Source: Drosophila persimilis (taxonomy: Eukaryota; Arthropoda; Insecta; Diptera; Drosophilidae). Taken from it: DNA of 64,000 nt. Position 1 is the first letter of the stretch, and every line of letters starts with the position of its first letter. The position numbers and the translations under genes were made by a program. Below the pieces are notes generated by a model that was not told the origin of the DNA, searched no databases, and saw only the letters and a list, made by a program, of their open reading frames with translations. The stretch spans positions 868,001 to 932,000 of the forward strand of contig NW_020825346.1 in assembly GCF_003286085.1 (NCBI RefSeq), read 5' to 3'. Of the stretch, positions 23,101 through 33,890 are shown piece after piece.

Positions 23101-25870
23101 TTCCCCTTCAACGTGCTCGGCCTATAAACGCGCGCGTGTTTCCCTATATGTGTGTGTGTTTGACTGTGTGTGTGTGTATGATTGTGTGACTGTAGGGGTG
23201 CTCGTTGGAGTGTGTTGGAGATGGTCTTTGTGGGCCTGTGAGCGTACTTATTATATAAAGTGCTAGTTAGACCTTATTGGGAGCTCAGAGTTGCCTTGCC
23301 ATGATTTCCATTCCGGATTTCCTTTGATGGGGTATAAAGCATTCAATTTGTTAATTAAATAAATGCTTGCGCGCATAAGTATGCTTCAGTGCGGCACACA
23401 CACACACAGTCAAGCAGGCTCATAAGCACACACGCACGCCATACCATACGTCGATTGTAGCAACATGTCTTCTGACAATCGCCTTTTTTCTAAGCACTTA
23501 CACACGCACAGCGCACAACGCACAACGCAATGTTTAATGGAGCGGGGGGCGGAGCGGGATCCGGAGGAGGAGCAGTTGAGAGAGCGGACTCACATTTTAT
23601 AAATTTTTATTATTTTGACTAGGTCCCGCTACCGCTCCCGCTCCAGCTAAAGCCCCTCGCGCCCATCACAGGCGCTCTTTTGCCCTTCGAAATGTCAAAA
23701 TATTGCAGACAAAAGTCTGCTCCTAGTTGGGGCATTGCCAGGCTGAAATCGCAAATACTCACATGTTTTTGCTGGGGGAGCAGAGAGCACAATAATGCGA
23801 TAAAGCTTATGAAAATGAATTAAACAGTTCCCTGTATACACACAGATGTTTTCATTATAGCGGAAATGCCTAGTAATTCATTATGAAGTACCGTCTCACA
23901 TTTATTTGCCCTTAAGGGATACAACAATGTGCAAGTGGCAGCCTTTTCAAATTGACCGCCACTTGTCGCTCTCCCATCAGGCACGCTCTCCCCTTTTAGC
24001 TCTCTTTCTCTCTCTCTCTCTGTACTCTAACAGTGCCTTCTGCTCTGCTTTCTGTTAAATCCTCTAACATTGATTTCTCTGTGTATGGGCGATTCAAATC
24101 TTTAATGAATGATACTCCTTCACAGAAGTCATTCGAATTCTATATTTCTGGACGAAAAGATGATATGGCTTACAGATACCGATGTTTTTTAAAACAGCTC
24201 AAAAACAGGCGACTGTTACAATAACAGAGCTACTGCTCTCACAGGACCTGTGAGAGCGTAAGATATCCTCTCTTCTCAAAACATGAGTCCGGATTGTGAG
24301 CAGCCTTGTTGCCGAGCAACATTTTCAAGCGGTACATTATGTATTGGGGTGGATTTTGCCTCGCATGCGTTTGATTTTCTGGGTCGACTCGCTTGTTGCC
24401 CATACCTTTTTCTGCTCGGCAACACACGTTTGTTGCCGAACAGCGTTTTCGGGCCCCAGCAACATTTGAAGGCGGGCGTATTTGAATGAATCGGCCTTGC
24501 CGCCCCCGAACATGAATGAAACATGTCTTGGCCGCGGTAAAGGAAACAACAGTAATTTTGTTCTAAATTCAGAAAAGTGATATTCTCGATAAAACAACAA
24601 AATATTTAGTCCTTTTTTGAACGGCGCTGCGGACGAGTCATCGACTTCGAATATACTCCTCAGCGTACGCAATCCATGCACTCTCCCTTTTTTTTCCAGT
24701 GTTTCGTGTCAGTGTGTGCGCAGTGCGTGCGTGCGCGTGTGTGTGTGCGTATCTGTGTGTGCTATTGGTGTGCGAGCATACAAGAACAATAACAAAAACA
24801 CACACACCCATGTATGCCAAGTTGTTGTATGTCTGTTACCAAAAAAATAAATAAAATGCAAATATAACCAAATAAAGAAAAAAAAAAACAGTTCAAACCA
24901 AAAAAATAAACAAAAGAGAGACAACCAATCGAATTGGAACTGGATTCAAGTGAATATCAATATTAATGGGAGTCCAGAGCTCTCGCAGATCGGTCGAGGA
25001 CCTATAGACCTGGCTAAAGACACATTCTATTCGATCTTCTCTTGAGTTAATGTCAATGGAAGAGTAAATCAATGAAAGGGTCTCGCTTCCCCTTTCCCCC
25101 GTCCCCTGTCCCCTGTCCACTGTCCTGTTATCTGTTTTGTTCGGCTCTCTTCTTTTTTTCTTTCCGTCTTTCTTTCATTATTGTGTGTGTTCTCTCTTTC
25201 ACCGTTGAGTGGTCACCATTTACCGTTGTACTGCCGTTTACCGTTTTGTGTTTATAATCAGACCAGTTCTGGTTTCCAGTTTCGCGAAAATTCGTGCCAA
25301 AATTGAATTGGGGAATATTCTCAATGCTCTTTGATGGAATAGAAAACATTTAATTGAGAGCAAGGCCCTTAAGGTCCTTCAGGCAAACCCCTAAATCTGT
25401 GTGTTGACAGTTTTCTGGGGGAAATGAGATTCGAAATCGAGATTCGGCGATACGCGAAACAGGGCTGTATGTCTTTTTTTGGTTAATTTCTTGTTTAGTT
25501 TTCGTTTCGGCAAGTGCTGGAACCGCCTAGCGATCCCTGTGCCATCGACCCCTGCCCCTCACCCCTTACCGCGTGCCCCTGCTCCCAGCTGCTGTTCCAT
25601 CTGAGTCAGCAGCGGGAGGGTTGGTTTTCGCTGCCTCTCTCCGCACTCCGCACCCCGCTGCCGTCCTACTGCTTACTCCTTATTACACTCTCTGCCGCGC
25701 CTCTTCCTACCCCCGCCTGGGCTGGTTGTTTTTTTCGTTTTCCTTTTGCGCCACTTCGTTGCCCTTAACTTAAACCACTGGCCGCCCCGTCCCGTCCCAT
25801 CGCCGACGTCATCATAGCAGCCATACAACAAACCAAACCAAAACGAAACGAAACGAACCGAACAATACCG

Positions 25871-25890
25871 CCCCCCCCCCCCCCCCCCCC
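25871..25890. repeat. C20 homopolymer
   Basis: Twenty consecutive C residues followed by an ACAC run. The length may be an assembly approximation. Confidence 0.9.
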
Positions 25891-26057
25891 ACACACAGCA
25901 CCACGCACTGGCATTATTGCCCCAACACGTTTACTGTTATTTTGGGTTCTTTAAAAAGTAAAAAAGCAAGCAAACTTTAGAGCTGTCTGTCTCGCCCTAA
26001 GAAGGAGAGAAGCAGAGTGAAACGCTTGAAAGATCAAAATCAAAATGAGATATTTTG

Positions 26058-26090
<33 letters not shown>

Positions 26091-26272
26091 CAGCAAAAAC
26101 AATGTCAATAAAAATAATTAATAGAAAAATATAAGTATAATCAACTGATTAACAAGGACAATAGCGGAACTGAGAGCTCGGGCAAAAAGAAACGATATAA
26201 AACGTTGCACCAACCACCACCGCCTCACCGCTTCACCGCCTCAATGCCTCACAGCTCGCTCGTTCACCGCTA

Positions 26273-26396
26273 ATGCCACCGCTCCACCACTACAACCACT
26301 ACAACCACCACAACCACCACTACCACCACTACCACCACTACTACAACTAGTACTAGTACCACAACCAATACCACCACCACCACCACCACCAATAAA
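26273..26396. repeat. (CCA/CAA)n trinucleotide repeat
   Basis: Impure CCA, CAA and CTA triplets for ~120 bp, ending in a pure ACC run. Confidence 0.9.
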
Positions 26397-26769
26397 TAGC
26401 CAAAAACAAGCCAAAAAGACAGTAAAGGCCAAACAAAGATAAAGATAAAGACAAAGACTGAGACAGTTACAGATACAGATACAGATAAAGCTAAAGATTC
26501 CGAAAGATCCGAAAATGTCGTCATTCGCAAAATGTGAGCTCCTTCAGAATACAATTGAAATGTTTATTGTGTGTTCGTTGACTGTTTAAGTACTATGCCA
26601 TACCATATATACCGTATGATACTCGTATGATAGCATCCCTAGCTCTAGCCATAGCCATAGCCATAGCCCTAGTCCCCAAAACCCACCCACTCTCCCCCAC
26701 CCTCACTATCAACCCGGATTCCAAGCGAACTTTGGCCAACTAGCGGCATCTAAAATAACTCTAAAATAT

Positions 26770-26773
26770 ATAT
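26770..26773. repeat. Target site duplication (left), ATAT
   Basis: ATAT directly before the 5' LTR equals ATAT at 33887-33890. Flanks are AT dinucleotides, so the exact frame could slide. Four-base AT-rich duplications are usual for 17.6/297-type elements. Confidence 0.75.
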
Positions 26774-27370
26774 AGTGACATATCCATAATTCCCCACATC
26801 CCATACACATTATGTTTATGTACAATTCATCCACCCCATCCACACAAGTAACAGGACCCCACTCAAGAATCAATAACTGTTTCTTCCCATACTCCAAGCT
26901 AGGGCCCCCCATAATATAAACAATGGACCACATTGTTTCAGCAACATTAGAATCACGCCACTCTCGAGAAATCGATTCTTTAGAATCACGCCACTCATGA
27001 GGACCAATCAAAGCTAGACATAAAACCAAGGAGTATCACATTCCTAGCTCCGTCATGTAATGCAACACCGATCGCCAGCAGTGGATGCCTTTCATCAAAG
27101 CCGACGCATCCCCAAATATCGATCCAGGCACGTACGCCACCGACACGAAGATGCAGCCGAGGAAAGCAACGCCCGAAGCCAGAGTCGGGAGTTCCAAGAG
27201 AAGGGCTCATGGAAACTAGCCAGCAGCAGAGAGATCAGTTCCGTTTGAGACAAGCAGACCGAAAGTCAAGTCGGGGAATTCATTTAAATCTTGTGACATA
27301 AAGATATTTAAGTTTGTAAAATAAAAGTATTTTTTTTAAAAACTTAAAATCGAGTTGCGGATATTTAACT
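26774..27370 (+). repeat. 5' LTR
   Basis: 597 bp, AGTGACATATCC to GGATATTTAACT. It has an AATAAA signal at 27320-27325 and a 17-bp direct repeat TTAGAATCACGCCACTC at 26947 and 26980 (33-bp spacing). Confidence 0.95.
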
Positions 27371-27387
27371 GGCGCAGTCGGTAGGAT
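27370..27387 (+). other. Primer-binding site, tRNA-Ser type
   Basis: TGGCGCAGTCGGTAGGAT follows the 5' LTR directly. I recall this wording as the serine-tRNA primer site of the 17.6/297 group, unlike the lysine-tRNA site of gypsy itself. Confidence 0.7.
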
Positions 27388-27676
27388 TTCGTTTAAAATT
27401 AACACCTATATTTCGGTAATGGTCAGCTTGTGTAATTTATAATTACTGTGATCACGTAATCCCGGAATTGTTAATAAAATTGTGAAATCCGCCAAAGAAC
27501 CTATGTGCTGCAAGCACATACGATTTGCAAAGCTAATTTAAGTGAACTGAAGTAAGCGGAGATAGTGAATCACCAAGGACAGTGAAACACTTAATACAAA
27601 ATCAAAAAAAACTTACAAGTGAACCAAAATAAAGTTAAAAACTACAACAAAACAAAACCCAATCAACACCAACAAC

Positions 27677-28633
27677 ATGGCGTTACCACCACTATCATTG
27701 AGCGAAATCCACTTGAACCAGGCACTGCTGTCGATCCGACAAATACCTGCCTATGACGGTTCATCTGGACAGCTAAGCTCATTTATCAAACGAATCGAAT
27801 ATGTATGCGGATTATATCCAACTGAAGATCTTCGCCAACAAAGGATCCTATTTGGAGCGACCGAGATCCAACTGTCAGGAGAGGCACAACGCATATCGCA
27901 AATGACACAACCCAACACGTGGCTCGAACTGAAGACGGCGCTGATCAACGAGTTCAAAAATCACACACCATATGAAGAACTCTTACGACAACTATACACC
28001 ACCAGATTCAACGGCAGTCTTCGTAAGTTTATAGAAGAATTAGAGATAAAAGCATTATTAATAAACAATAAGCTAAACTTAGAAAACATACCAGAAAATA
28101 ATGTCATTTATAAAAACGCTTTGAACAACACAATTAAAGATGTCATTACTCGAAAACTTCCTGACAGAATGTTCATGACCTTAGCAAGAAAAGATATTAC
28201 CACATTGTCTAATCTTAAGAAGGCAGCACAAGAAGAAGGATTGTACGAAGCTAGTACAACAGATTCAGGTACAAATAAAGATCAATCGAAATCGTCTCAA
28301 TCAAATCGAAAGAATGTTGGAAACTATTATCCAAATTATAATACTACTAACTATCACAATCAAACTCAGAGTTCATCTGGAACAGGTCAGACGAATCGAA
28401 CAAATCAAAATCAAAATTCCCAAAATCCTGGATTATACAATGAGTTCAAAAATTCCTTGAATCAAGGTAGGGCTCAGAATCCATTCAATCAGCAAATATT
28501 TCAAAACCAAGCTAGTGGGAGTGGACCCAACCAACCTACTAAAAGAGGGAGGGAGAGCCAGAGTGGCCAAACGAAGATGGACGTAAATTTTCATCAAGCC
28601 GCCTCGGAAGAAACCGAGGAGGACCCTATATAA
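27677..28633 (+). CDS. gag: Retrotransposon gag
   Basis: 318 residues, the structural protein that assembles the particle. The N-terminal two thirds reads as a helical capsid-type domain (IPAYDGSSG, WLELKTALINEF, YEELLRQLYTTRF). The tail is Asn/Gln-rich and ends in a basic patch KRGRESQSGQ. No CCHC zinc knuckle is present, which is normal for errantiviruses. The ATG at 27677 follows a 306-nt leader. The stop TAA at 28631-28633 overlaps the pol frame. Confidence 0.92.
   Translation: MALPPLSLSEIHLNQALLSIRQIPAYDGSSGQLSSFIKRIEYVCGLYPTEDLRQQRILFGATEIQLSGEAQRISQMTQPNTWLELKTALINEFKNHTPYEELLRQLYTTRFNGSLRKFIEELEIKALLINNKLNLENIPENNVIYKNALNNTIKDVITRKLPDRMFMTLARKDITTLSNLKKAAQEEGLYEASTTDSGTNKDQSKSSQSNRKNVGNYYPNYNTTNYHNQTQSSSGTGQTNRTNQNQNSQNPGLYNEFKNSLNQGRAQNPFNQQIFQNQASGSGPNQPTKRGRESQSGQTKMDVNFHQAASEETEEDPI
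28585..28591 (+). promoter_or_regulatory. Candidate -1 ribosomal frameshift site (gag to pol)
   Basis: A AAT TTT in gag phase fits the X XXY YYZ slippery rule. The -1 frame is open from here through the gag stop into the protease. A downstream structure was not computed. Confidence 0.6.
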
Positions 28634-31600
28634 ACATTACCATTAATAAAAGAATATTAAGGTGTATCGCTGACTCGGGATCATCGATCAACATCATGAA
28701 AGAAAATTACACAGATTCCGAGATAAAAGACGATAACCTTACGGTCCATACCATCAATGGACCTGTCCGTTTAACTAAGAGTATAATGAGGAATGCGAAC
28801 AAAACATGTCCGTCCGAACAAAAGTTCTACATACATAACTTTTCCGAAAATTATGATATTTTATTAGGAAGAGAATACTTGATGGCAAGTAAAGCCGTCA
28901 TCGATTACAGAAATGACACTGTAACACTAGGAGCTAGGTCGTACCCAATCATTCAGAGTGGAGAAGCTATTGAAGCCGGCAAGACCGCACAGAAGTGCAC
29001 TGATCCCTCTACAAAAGAAGAGAAGATCGCACCTAAGTGCCTTGACCCATCTCCAGAGGGAGATCAATACTTCGCTTCCGCTCTAGACAGTGAATTAAGG
29101 GAATGTAATCAATTAAGATTGGAACACTTAAACGACGAAGAGAGGGAAGAGTTAAAGAAGGTCTTATATGAGTTTAAGGATGTGCAGTACAGAGAAGGTG
29201 ACAATTTGACTTTCACAAGTACAATCAAGCACGAGATCAAAACTCAACATGAAGACCCGGTCTACAGACGACCATACAAATATGCCCAGATACATGATCA
29301 GGAGGTAAACCAGCAAATCAAAGATATGATCAGGCAGGGAATAATTCGAAAGTCGAATTCTCCTTACTGCTCGCCCATATCTATGATTCCGAAGAAGATA
29401 GATGCTTCAGGAAAGCAAAAATATCGAATGGTAGTAGACTATAGAAGTCTAAATGAAATAACAGTTAAGGACAAATTCCCAACTCCAAGAATGGATGAAA
29501 TCCTAGACAAACTAGGTAAATGTCAGTATTTTACGACAATCGATTTAGCAAAAGGTTTCCATCAAATACCCATGGAACCTAGCTCAATCCCCAAAACTGC
29601 GTTCTCCACTAAGCATGGACATTACGAGTTCACTCGTATGCCCTTTGGGCTAACCACTGCCCCAGCTACCTTCCAAAGATGTATGAACAATCTGCTAGAA
29701 GAGTTAATCTTCAAAGATTGCTTTGTATACTTAGATGACATCATTATATTTTCCACTTCATTGGAAGAACACTTGTTGTCACTAAGGAGAGTATTTGGAA
29801 AGTTGAGAGACGCCAACTTGAAGCTACAAATGGATAAATGTGAATTCATGAAAAAGGAAACTGAATTCCTAGGTCATGTAGTCACTACTGAAGGAATAGT
29901 ACCAAATCCAGGCAAAATCTCTGCCATTGTCAAATTTCCAATACCAGAAACGACTAAACAAATAAAGTCATTCTTAGGTCTGTGCGGGTTCTACAGGAAA
30001 TTCATTCCTAATTTTGCAAACATAGCAAAACCCATGACACTCAAACTAAAGAAAGGAGCTGTCATAGACCCCAAGGAAGAAAAGTACGTCGAGGCATTTG
30101 AGAGACTAAAAGTACTCATCACCTCAGACCCTATCCTTGCGTTCCCAGACTTTGACAAAATGTTCACGGTAACAACCGACGCTAGTAACATAGCATTGGG
30201 AGCGGTTTTGTCACAAGAACACAAACCGATCTGCTACGCTAGCAGAACCCTAAATGAACATGAAATAAACTATTCAGCCATCGAAAAGGAATTATTAGCG
30301 ATCGTATGGGCAACCAAGTATTTCCGTTCATACCTGTTCGGTAGAACATTCGAGATACAAAGCGATCATAAACCCTTGATTTGGTTGAACAACCTCAAGG
30401 AGCCAAATATGAAATTACAAAGGTGGAAAATAAAACTGAATGAGTTTGATTTTAAAATGAAATATCTACCAGGCAAAGAAAATCATGTAGCTGATGCCTT
30501 ATCAAGGGTAAGGATTAATGAAAATCTCCTGGGAGAAGCTTCCAATAGCGTTGGTGCAACTGTACATAGCGCACAGGAAGACAATCTAAATCACATTGCT
30601 ATCACGGAAAGACCAATTAACTATTACAATCGGCAAATTGAGCTAATAAAAGGCAATGAAGATAAGGTAGAAACAATTCGTTATTTTCACAAGCTAATCA
30701 TCAAGATCACGTATAAGGAAATGACTAACACCTTAGCGAAGGATATAATAAAGGAATATCTATGCACCAAAAAGAGCGCATTATATTTCCATAACGAAAC
30801 AGATTTTCCTCCATTCCAAAAAGCCTATTTAGAAATCATTAATTCTAACAATATAACCAAAGCTATTAAATCAAGCACGAAACTCCTAGATATTCAGAAT
30901 TACGCTGAATTTAAAGAAACCATATTAAAGAATCATAAAGGCTTACTCCATCCAGGGATAGAGAAAACCGTCAATTGGTTTAGGGGAAAATACTATTACC
31001 CGGATTATCAAAAACTAATCCAAAACATCATAAACGAATGTCCTACTTGTAATATTGCCAAAACAGAGCATAGAAATACGAAGTTGGCATTCGAAACTAC
31101 ACCGGAAATACTGAACATCAGAGAGAAATACGTCATGGATTTCTATATGGTTGGTAACCAACAGTTCCTATCATGTATTGACGTATACTCGAAGTTTGCC
31201 ACTCTTGTAGAAGTAAAAAGTCGTGACTGGTTAGAAGCAAAAAGAGCCATCATGAAAGTTTTTAACGAGATGGGCAAACCAATTGAAATCAAAGCCGATA
31301 AAGATTCAGCTTTTATGTGCACAGCATTGCAAGCATGGCTGAATGCGGAAAACGTCAAAATAGAGATCACTTCCAGCAAAAATGGAATATCTGACGTAGA
31401 AAGATTTCATAAAACAGTAAATGAAAAATTAAGAATAATATCTAGCGAGGATAACACAGAAGATAGATTCACGAAGTTTGAATTAATTCTTTATACTTAT
31501 AATCATAAAACCAAACATAATACCACAAATAGGACACCAGCTGATATATTCATTTATGCAGGCTCACCTGATTATGACACACAACTAAATAAAGTGAATA

Positions 31601-31875
31601 AAATCACTCAATTAAATAAAAACCGCATAGAGTATGAAGTAGATACCCGCTATAAACTATCACCTCTAGTTAAGTCTAAGGTATCAAATCCTTTCAAAAG
31701 GACGGGTGAAATTAGACAGGTAGACGAAAAACATTATGAAGAAAAGAATAGGGGTAGGAAAATAACTCATTATAAATCAAAATTCAAGAAAAAGAAGAAA
31801 TCTAATAGAAGCAAATATAATAATTCCAGAGAAACCGAGGAAGTTAATGGAATCGGCGAACTTCAACACAATTAA
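28591..31875 (+). CDS. pol: Retrotransposon pol (protease, RT, RNase H, integrase)
   Basis: About 1,094 residues counted from the slip site; the first in-frame ATG is 28696. Protease has D-S-G at 28672-28680, before that ATG, so expression by frameshift is required. Reverse transcriptase has FTRMPFGL and YLDD (29728-29739). RNase H begins near TTDASN (~30175). Integrase shows the H-H-C-C zinc ligands (30934-31060), and catalytic Asp, Asp, Glu near 31137, 31294 and 31399. No internal stop is seen. It ends with TAA at 31873-31875, overlapping env by 29 nt. Confidence 0.95.
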   Translation, partial: SSSRLGRNRGGPYINITINKRILRCIADSGSSINIMKENYTDSEIKDDNLTVHTINGPVRLTKSIMRNANKTCPSEQKFYIHNFSENYDILLGREYLMASKAVIDYRNDTVTLGARSYPIIQSGEAIEAGKTAQKCTDPSTKEEKIAPKCLDPSPEGDQYFASALDSELRECNQLRLEHLNDEEREELKKVLYEFKDVQYREGDNLTFTSTIKHEIKTQHEDPVYRRPYKYAQIHDQEVNQQIKDMIRQGIIRKSNSPYCSPISMIPKKIDASGKQKYRMVVDYRSLNEITVKDKFPTPRMDEILDKLGKCQYFTTIDLAKGFHQIPMEPSSIPKTAFSTKHGHYEFTRMPFGLTTAPATFQRCMNNLLEELIFKDCFVYLDDIIIFSTSLEEHLLSLRRVFGKLRDANLKLQMDKCEFMKKETEFLGHVVTTEGIVPNPGKISAIVKFPIPETTKQIKSFLGLCGFYRKFIPNFANIAKPMTLKLKKGAVIDPKEEKYVEAFERLKVLITSDPILAFPDFDKMFTVTTDASNIALGAVLSQEHKPICYASRTLNEHEINYSAIEKELLAIVWATKYFRSYLFGRTFEIQSDHKPLIWLNNLKEPNMKLQRWKIKLNEFDFKMKYLPGKENHVADALSRVRINENLLGEASNSVGATVHSAQEDNLNHIAITERPINYYNRQIELIKGNEDKVETIRYFHKLIIKITYKEMTNTLAKDIIKEYLCTKKSALYFHNETDFPPFQKAYLEIINSNNITKAIKSSTKLLDIQNYAEFKETILKNHKGLLHPGIEKTVNWFRGKYYYPDYQKLIQNIINECPTCNIAKTEHRNTKLAFETTPEILNIREKYVMDFYMVGNQQFLSCIDVYSKFATLVEVKSRDWLEAKRAIMKVFNEMGKPIEIKADKDSAFMCTALQAWLNAENVKIEITSSKNGISDVERFHKTVNEKLRIISSEDNTEDRFTKFELILYTYNHKTKHNTTNRTPADIFIYAGSPDYDTQLNKVNKITQLNKNRIEYEVDTRYKLSPLVKSKVSNPFKRTGEIRQVDEKHYEEKNRGRKITHYKSKFKKKKKSNRSKYNNSRETEEVNGIGELQHN

Positions 31876-33262
31876 AATCCTCATCTTCCTCATAATTACC
31901 ATCGTAATGGCACAGGGCCAAAACATAGAAATAAATTCTATAAAATCCCAAAACGGATATATGATATTCAAAACTGGATCGATCAACATACCTATCAATT
32001 ACGAATACCATTATCTAACTGTTAATGTAACTAAAACCGAAGAACTATACCAAAATTTGTTAAGGCAAGCCACTAAATTCCAGGACATAATCCAAATAAA
32101 ATATCTAGTAGACAAATTGCAAAGAGAAATGAACGGGCTAAAAATAACCAAAAGAAATAAAAGAGGCCTGATCAATATAGTAGGAACAGCCTACAAATAT
32201 CTCTTTGGAACACTAGATCAGGAAGATAAAGTCGATTTGGAACAAAAAATAGAAAATTTAGCCAGCCATAGTATTCAAATGAATGAACTAAATTTGGTAA
32301 TAGATGCAGTTAATAGCGGAATAAACGTTATAAACAAACTAAATGAAGAAAAAGACAGGAATCAACAAATAGAAATTTTGATATTCAATCTACAACATTT
32401 CACAGAATATATCGAAGATATAGAACTAGGTATGCAATTAACTAGGCTCGGTATATTTAATCCAAAATTATTAAAACAAGACTACCTGGAACAAATAAAT
32501 TCTGAGAAAATACTAAATATAAAAACCTCCACATGGCTAAAATCCGATACCAACGAAATTCTAATAATTTCCAACATTCCCAAAGACATTACAAAAGTAC
32601 CAATCTATAAAATCGTTCCGTATCCAGACGAATTAAATAACATGTTAACAGATATGACATACGACAAGTACTACATAAAAAATGAAGAAGTATTTGTTAA
32701 AGAAACTAGATTGAAAACCAATGACAATTGTATAAAAGGAATTTTAATGCAAACTCCCACTAAATGTCCATATTCCAAAACATTTCAAAACTTTCAAATA
32801 AACTTTATTGAACCCAATATACTAATCACGTGGAATCTTCCAAAAACAACGCTAAATCAGAATTGTGTAAACCAAGAAATCATAGCGGAAGGAAATACCA
32901 TTATAAAAATCTACAACTGTTCAATCCAATTAAATGAATTTACAATATCAAACACAATGTTAGATTTTGCCCAGAATGTTTATGTCAACAACAACATAAC
33001 TAAAATAAAACCACTGTCGTATGTCCAAACTAATGAAATAATTATGCAATACACCACATATAGTAACCTATTACAAATAAGTCTACTAATTTTATTTGTC
33101 ATAATTATATTAGTACTACTAAGTTATGTAGCTGTTAAATTTACGAAAACTTCTAAAAGAGTCACGGTTAAATGTATAAACCCTATAATAGAAGCAGAAG
33201 AGGAACCAACCTCAGCCACCGCACTTGACACCCCGTCACTATACCCGAGGGTAATCGCCTAG
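31847..33262 (+). CDS. env: Retrotransposon env-like membrane glycoprotein
   Basis: 471 residues. Layout: hydrophobic N-terminal signal (~residues 8-23), a furin-type RNKR|G site at 32153-32167 followed by a hydrophobic segment, coiled-coil-like stretches, several NxS/T sites, and a C-terminal membrane segment (~33067-33140) with a short cytoplasmic tail. This is the class I fusion-protein layout known for errantivirus and baculovirus F-like Env. It is probably made from a spliced RNA, since its start lies inside pol. The frame is intact. Confidence 0.88.
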   Translation: MESANFNTIKILIFLIITIVMAQGQNIEINSIKSQNGYMIFKTGSINIPINYEYHYLTVNVTKTEELYQNLLRQATKFQDIIQIKYLVDKLQREMNGLKITKRNKRGLINIVGTAYKYLFGTLDQEDKVDLEQKIENLASHSIQMNELNLVIDAVNSGINVINKLNEEKDRNQQIEILIFNLQHFTEYIEDIELGMQLTRLGIFNPKLLKQDYLEQINSEKILNIKTSTWLKSDTNEILIISNIPKDITKVPIYKIVPYPDELNNMLTDMTYDKYYIKNEEVFVKETRLKTNDNCIKGILMQTPTKCPYSKTFQNFQINFIEPNILITWNLPKTTLNQNCVNQEIIAEGNTIIKIYNCSIQLNEFTISNTMLDFAQNVYVNNNITKIKPLSYVQTNEIIMQYTTYSNLLQISLLILFVIIILVLLSYVAVKFTKTSKRVTVKCINPIIEAEEEPTSATALDTPSLYPRVIA

Positions 33263-33282
33263 GGACAGGCTAATAACAAACG

Positions 33283-33290
33283 TTGGGGGA
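33283..33290 (+). other. Polypurine tract
   Basis: TTGGGGGA just before the 3' LTR, the usual plus-strand primer position. The LTR edge could be one base either way. Confidence 0.7.
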
Positions 33291-33886
33291 GTGACATATC
33301 CATAATTCCCCACATCCCATACACATTATGTTTATGTACAATTCATCCACCCCATCCACACAAGTAACAGGACCCCACTCAAGAATCAATAACTGTTTCT
33401 TCCCATACTCCAAGCTAGGGCCCCCCATAATATAAACAATGGACCACATTGTTTCAGCAACATTAGAATCACGCCACTCTCGAGAAATCGATTCTTTAGA
33501 ATCACGCCACTCATGAGGACCAATCAAAGCTAGACATAAAACCAAGGAGTATCACATTCCTAGCTCCGTCATGTAATGCAACACCGATCGCCAGCAGTGG
33601 ATGCCTTTCATCAAAGCCGACGCATCCCCAAATATCGATCCAGGCACGTACGCCACCGACACGAAGATGCAGCCGAGGAAAGCAACGCCCGAAGCCAGAG
33701 TCGGGAGTTCCAAGAGAAGGGCTCATGGAAACTAGCCAGCAGCAGAGAGATCAGTTCCGTTTGAGACAAGCAGACCGAAAGTCAAGTCGGGGAATTCATT
33801 TAAATCTTGTGACATAAAGATATTTAAGTTTGTAAAATAAAAGTATTTTTTTTAAAAACTTAAAATCGAGTTGCGGATATTTAACT
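33290..33886 (+). repeat. 3' LTR
   Basis: 597 bp, same sequence as the 5' LTR at an offset of 6,516. The poly-A signal AATAAA is at 33836-33841. Confidence 0.95.
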
Positions 33887-33890
33887 ATAT
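33887..33890. repeat. Target site duplication (right), ATAT
   Basis: Matches 26770-26773 across the insertion. Confidence 0.75.

Larger units (their letters stand above)
20111..26769. other. Non-coding region upstream of the PRDM gene
   Basis: No gene is supported on either strand. It contains CT/GA blocks (21,240-21,281, 22,715-22,733, 24,005-24,022), a TGTTGCCG-containing patch (24,300-24,480), a C20 homopolymer (25,871-25,890) and a CCA/CAA repeat (26,273-26,396). Confidence 0.6.
26774..33886 (+). mobile_element. Complete LTR retrotransposon, Ty3/Gypsy errantivirus, 17.6/297-like
   Basis: The 7,113-bp element has 597-bp LTRs that look identical by eye over their whole length. It also has a primer-binding site, gag, pol and env in order, a purine tract and a 4-bp target duplication. 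LTRs begin AGTGACA and end TAACT. The LTR start, the primer-site wording and the presence of env place it with errantiviruses of the 17.6/297/tom branch (recalled). Open frames and identical LTRs mean a recent insertion. It lies upstream of the PRDM gene, in the opposite orientation to it. Confidence 0.95.

Noticed and set aside
24033..24224. 63-codon plus-strand frame after a CTAACAG
   Set aside because: It starts with GTG, no good donor follows, and there is no recognisable protein.
26709..27029. Minus-strand frames in the LTR (also at 33270-33545)
   Set aside because: They are antisense translations of LTR sequence, duplicated only because the LTR is.
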